Made by a program: the position numbers and the translations under genes. Shown here in pieces: positions 21,846-24,479 of a DNA stretch of 24,479 nucleotides (position 1 is its first letter; every line of letters begins with the position of its first letter). The DNA is from Acidobacteriota bacterium (GTDB taxonomy: Bacteria; Acidobacteriota; Terriglobia; Terriglobales; Acidobacteriaceae), in the NCBI GenBank assembly GCA_021793595.1, contig JAJYSL010000046.1, positions 1 through 24,479 on the forward strand. Reading direction: 5' to 3'. The notes beneath the pieces are model-generated. The model was not told where the DNA came from, searched no databases, and was given only the letters and a program-made list of their open reading frames with translations.

Positions 21846-23600
21846 ATGAAAGTACTGGGAATCAGCGGGTTTGAGAACTCAGTTCCGTTCAAGAAGGCAC
21901 ATTGGCCTGGGCTTGAGGAGCGCGAGTACAGAATTTCGCAGGGACACGATTCAGCCGCGGTGCTGGTGATGGATGGAGAAATTGTCGCGGCCGCGGCGGA
22001 AGAGCGCTTCAGTCGGAAAAAACATACCGGCGACTTTCCCATTCGCGCCATTGAATACTGTCTGGCGGAGGCTGGAATCGGGCCTGCGGACATCGACGAG
22101 ATGGCGCACGGCTTCGACTACTCGCCCTATAAAGAGATGTACTCGCTGGATCCGGTTACGGCCGAGCAGTACACCCAGGTCTTCTCCCGCGAAGCGTTGC
22201 TGTGGCATCTGCAGCGAGCCATGCCGGAGTTTCCCGCGGAACGCTTCCATGCAGTGAACCATCATCTGGCGCATGCAGCCAGCGCGTACTTCACCTCCGG
22301 TTGGGAAGAGTGTCTGGTGGTGGTGATGGATGGCATGGGGGAAGCACACAGCACCACCGTATACCACGCGCATGACCACCGGATCGACACGCTGCGGGCG
22401 ATTTCCGCCAACGATTCGATCGGCATTCTGTACTCCGTCGTCACCCTGCACCTTGGTTTCGACTTCAACTCCGACGAGTACAAGATCATGGGCCTGGCAC
22501 CGTATGGCGATCCGTCGCGCTATCGTGCTTTTTTCGACGACGCGGTGAAGTGCCTGGAGGGTGGCCGGATTCAGATTCCTTTGCTGAAGATGAATACATC
22601 GCGGCAAGACCGCGAGACCTATGGCGCAACCCGGCGCTATCTGGAGGAGCATTTGATCCCGCACCGCCTGCCAGATGCCGAGATCACGGATGCGCACCGG
22701 GACGTTGCCGCTGCAGTGCAGGCGTGCCTGGACCGAGCGATATTGCACGTCTGCGGACATTTCGGGCGGTCAACCGGTCTGCGGCGGCTGGCCATGGCGG
22801 GCGGAGTCGCATTGAACTGCACGACGAATGGACACCTGCTGCAAGCTGGGGCCTTTGACGAGATTTACGTTCAGCCCGCGGCGGGGGACGATGGTGCGGC
22901 GCTGGGCGCAGCGTTGTGGCGGGCTTCGCGCATCGACAGGATCCGCAACGTGAGAATGCCGGTTCCATTCCTGGGGCCGGCGGCATCCGATGGCGATATT
23001 GAGGAGGCGTTAAAACGTTTTCAGGACCGTGTGACGACAGTCCGCTTTTCCAGCTTGCGTGAAACGTGCGCGGAAGCGGCAAGGTTGATTCGCGCTGGGC
23101 GCGTGATTGCCTGGTATCGCGGCAGGATGGAGTTCGGCCCGAGAGCTCTGGGGCATCGCAGCATTCTTGCCGACCCAGGACATCCGAAGATGCGTGACCG
23201 CATCAATGCGATGGTCAAGATGCGGGAGGCATTTCGTCCCTTTGCGCCGGCGGTCTCCTCGGAGCAGGTGCAGGACTGGTTTGAGACGCCGCGAGGCGCA
23301 GAGTTTCCCTACATGATTATGACGGTGGATGTCCGGGAACAGCATCGCGCAGCGCTGCCTGCCGTTACCCATGTGAACGGCTCGGCGCGGGTCCAGACCG
23401 TTTCCCGAACCGATAACCGGGAGTTTCATACGCTGCTGGAAGAGGTTGGGAAAACAACGGGCCGCCAGATGGTGTTGAATACAAGTTTCAACGTGAAGGG
23501 CCAGCCGATTGTAAACACGCCGACGGAGGCGCTGGAGACTTTCCTGGGAACGGGCATCGAATGCCTGTTTTTAGAGGACACGTTGGTCCGTCGCCGGTAA
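21846..23600 (+). CDS. Carbamoyltransferase (NodU/TobZ/CmcH family)
   Basis: Enzymes of this family transfer a carbamoyl group from carbamoyl phosphate to a hydroxyl, usually on a natural product or Nod factor. The 584-residue protein has the ASKHA/Kae1-like N-terminal domain: GHDSAAVLV (33-41), EERFSRKKH (52-60), the HHLAH metal site (139-143) and VVMDGMGE with Asp162. It also has the C-terminal carbamoyltransferase domain with WYRGRMEFGPRALGHRSIL, FRPFAPAV and VLNTSFNVKGQPIV. It is complete. ATG 21846 has a poor Shine-Dalgarno (AGGCGG about 15 bases away). It is followed, after a gap, by a peptide synthetase on the same strand, so it may carbamoylate a peptide product. The acceptor is not visible from sequence. 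Confidence 0.92.
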   Translation: MKVLGISGFENSVPFKKAHWPGLEEREYRISQGHDSAAVLVMDGEIVAAAAEERFSRKKHTGDFPIRAIEYCLAEAGIGPADIDEMAHGFDYSPYKEMYSLDPVTAEQYTQVFSREALLWHLQRAMPEFPAERFHAVNHHLAHAASAYFTSGWEECLVVVMDGMGEAHSTTVYHAHDHRIDTLRAISANDSIGILYSVVTLHLGFDFNSDEYKIMGLAPYGDPSRYRAFFDDAVKCLEGGRIQIPLLKMNTSRQDRETYGATRRYLEEHLIPHRLPDAEITDAHRDVAAAVQACLDRAILHVCGHFGRSTGLRRLAMAGGVALNCTTNGHLLQAGAFDEIYVQPAAGDDGAALGAALWRASRIDRIRNVRMPVPFLGPAASDGDIEEALKRFQDRVTTVRFSSLRETCAEAARLIRAGRVIAWYRGRMEFGPRALGHRSILADPGHPKMRDRINAMVKMREAFRPFAPAVSSEQVQDWFETPRGAEFPYMIMTVDVREQHRAALPAVTHVNGSARVQTVSRTDNREFHTLLEEVGKTTGRQMVLNTSFNVKGQPIVNTPTEALETFLGTGIECLFLEDTLVRRR

Positions 23601-24134
23601 TTGCCAACGGCCAACACCATCCAACCAAACCGTCAAAGTGTGCAATAAGTTGCATAATGCGGAAGAGAAACAGGAAATCCAAACGATCTCGGCGAAGATT
23701 CCGATGCGCAGGAGTCGCCGCATTTTCCCGCGAATGCAGGGCTTCCAAGGAAGGCCAGGATACTGGCGCGGGGGCATTGGAAATACGGTCAATGTTCGAT
23801 AAGCGTCCATGCGGCAGCCCGGCAGCGGCTCCGAAAGCGTCGTGTCTGGTCCACATGCGAGGCAGATCCGGCTCCGCAATCCCGGATCAAGACATTCCAC
23901 TTTCCCATCGCGAAGGGTCCAGGGTGCTCCACCGTCGACCGGGAAGGTACATCCATGCCAATGGAACCCTTGGATTGGAGTGGGAATTGCATACATTTTT
24001 ACCGGGATCATGTAAATCGGCTTTCTCAAACTCGAACCAGGGCATGAGTCCACGTGGCCCATGGTGGAAAACGGGCGGATGTCGATCAAACATCGGGTAT
24101 CTTGCAGGAGGGGAATGTGTTGCCGTCGGAGACG
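23601..24134. other. Gene-free region upstream of the NRPS
   Basis: Stretches of open frame exist on both strands, but none shows a recognisable domain, a good ribosome binding site or consistent codon use. In the NRPS frame a TGA occurs near 24045, so the synthetase cannot extend far upstream. The region may be the NRPS leader. No MbtH-like or thioesterase fragment is seen. Confidence 0.5.
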
Positions 24135-24479
24135 ATGTTCGACTCGAAGATTCGAGTGGAAAGGCATACGATCTCCCGATGTAAGACGGTTGCGCGCTCA
24201 TTTGAGGAGCAGACGGCACGAACTCCCGACACCATTGCGCTTGTCTTTCAAGACCAACGCATCACCTATCGCCAGTTGGATGAAAAAAGCAATCAACTGG
24301 CGCGATATCTACGTTCCCTTGGGGTAAAGCCGGAAACACTTGTTGGCGTTCTGATGGAGCGATCGGAGAAGTTGGTGATCGCCCTGCTGGCAGTTTTGAA
24401 GGCAGGTGGCGCCTATGTGCCGCTCGATCCTGGATACCCAAGGGAACGCATTGCATTTCTCGTCGAGGACTCGCAGGCC
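24135..24479 (+). CDS. Non-ribosomal peptide synthetase, 5' end (adenylation domain), truncated by window edge
   Basis: The reading frame matches the start of an NRPS adenylation domain: SFEEQTARTPDTIALVF, ITYRQLDEKSNQLARYLR, then the A1-type VIALLAVLKAGGAYVPLDP with YPRERI. Only about 20 residues (MFDSKIRV and following) precede this, so no condensation domain comes first and it is probably a loading module. ATG 24135 has CGGAG just upstream. An alternative TTG at 24120 has GGAGGGG upstream. The gene runs out of the window, so substrate-selecting residues (A3-A6) and later domains cannot be read. It lies on the same strand as the carbamoyltransferase, which suggests one biosynthetic cluster. 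Confidence 0.85.
   Translation, partial: MFDSKIRVERHTISRCKTVARSFEEQTARTPDTIALVFQDQRITYRQLDEKSNQLARYLRSLGVKPETLVGVLMERSEKLVIALLAVLKAGGAYVPLDPGYPRERIAFLVEDSQA

Noticed and set aside
21951..22760. 269-codon minus-strand frame
   Set aside because: It is antisense to the carbamoyltransferase and has no recognisable domain.
23561..24184. 207-codon plus-strand frame and a 198-codon minus-strand frame in the gap before the NRPS
   Set aside because: Neither shows a domain, a ribosome binding site or sensible composition. The plus frame overlaps the carbamoyltransferase end and the NRPS start in other frames.

Overview
The window looks like a stretch of chromosome from an Acidobacteriota bacterium (Terriglobia/Koribacter-like). 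This is inference. It rests on the moderately high G+C, a PVC- and Proteobacteria-unlike gene mix (GlgC, PPC, ECF sigma with B-box/LiaF-like membrane genes), proline-rich short lipoproteins, and palindromic intergenic repeats. No 16S rRNA or other phylogenetic marker long enough to settle it is present.

Left part (1-4620): a decayed tyrosine-recombinase 3' end lies next to a tRNA-Pro(GGG) gene, the arrangement left by an element integrated at a tRNA 3' end. It is followed on the minus strand by an Fe(II)-trafficking protein (YggX), a gamma-carbonic-anhydrase-like hexapeptide protein and a small lipoprotein. From about 2008 to 4256 the DNA is gene-poor and visibly richer in A+T. It carries a cluster of hairpins, a palindrome-containing promoter, a 44-residue basic protein and an orphan ClpP-like peptidase. 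rpsU (S21) follows. A palindromic repeat with arms CCCAGGTCTC / GAGACCTGGG occurs three times here.

Middle (4615-15810): on the minus strand, an ABC-F ATPase is followed almost without gap by PEP carboxylase (ppc). Divergently, glgC starts glycogen synthesis. A tight five-gene plus-strand operon follows: ECF sigma factor, zinc-finger anti-sigma factor, B-box/TM2/LiaF-like membrane protein, short LiaF-like membrane protein, and a LiaF-like/DUF4097 protein. Stop/start overlaps imply translational coupling. The set reads as a membrane-stress-sensing cassette.

Right part (15886-24479): on the minus strand come a GAF-GGDEF diguanylate cyclase, moaA, a YcxB-like membrane protein, and an electron-transfer-flavoprotein operon (etfB, a two-TM protein, etfA). 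On the plus strand a NodU/TobZ-type carbamoyltransferase is followed, after a 534-bp gap with no recognisable gene, by the 5' end of a non-ribosomal peptide synthetase that opens directly with an adenylation domain and runs off the window. This is probably the left edge of a natural-product cluster.
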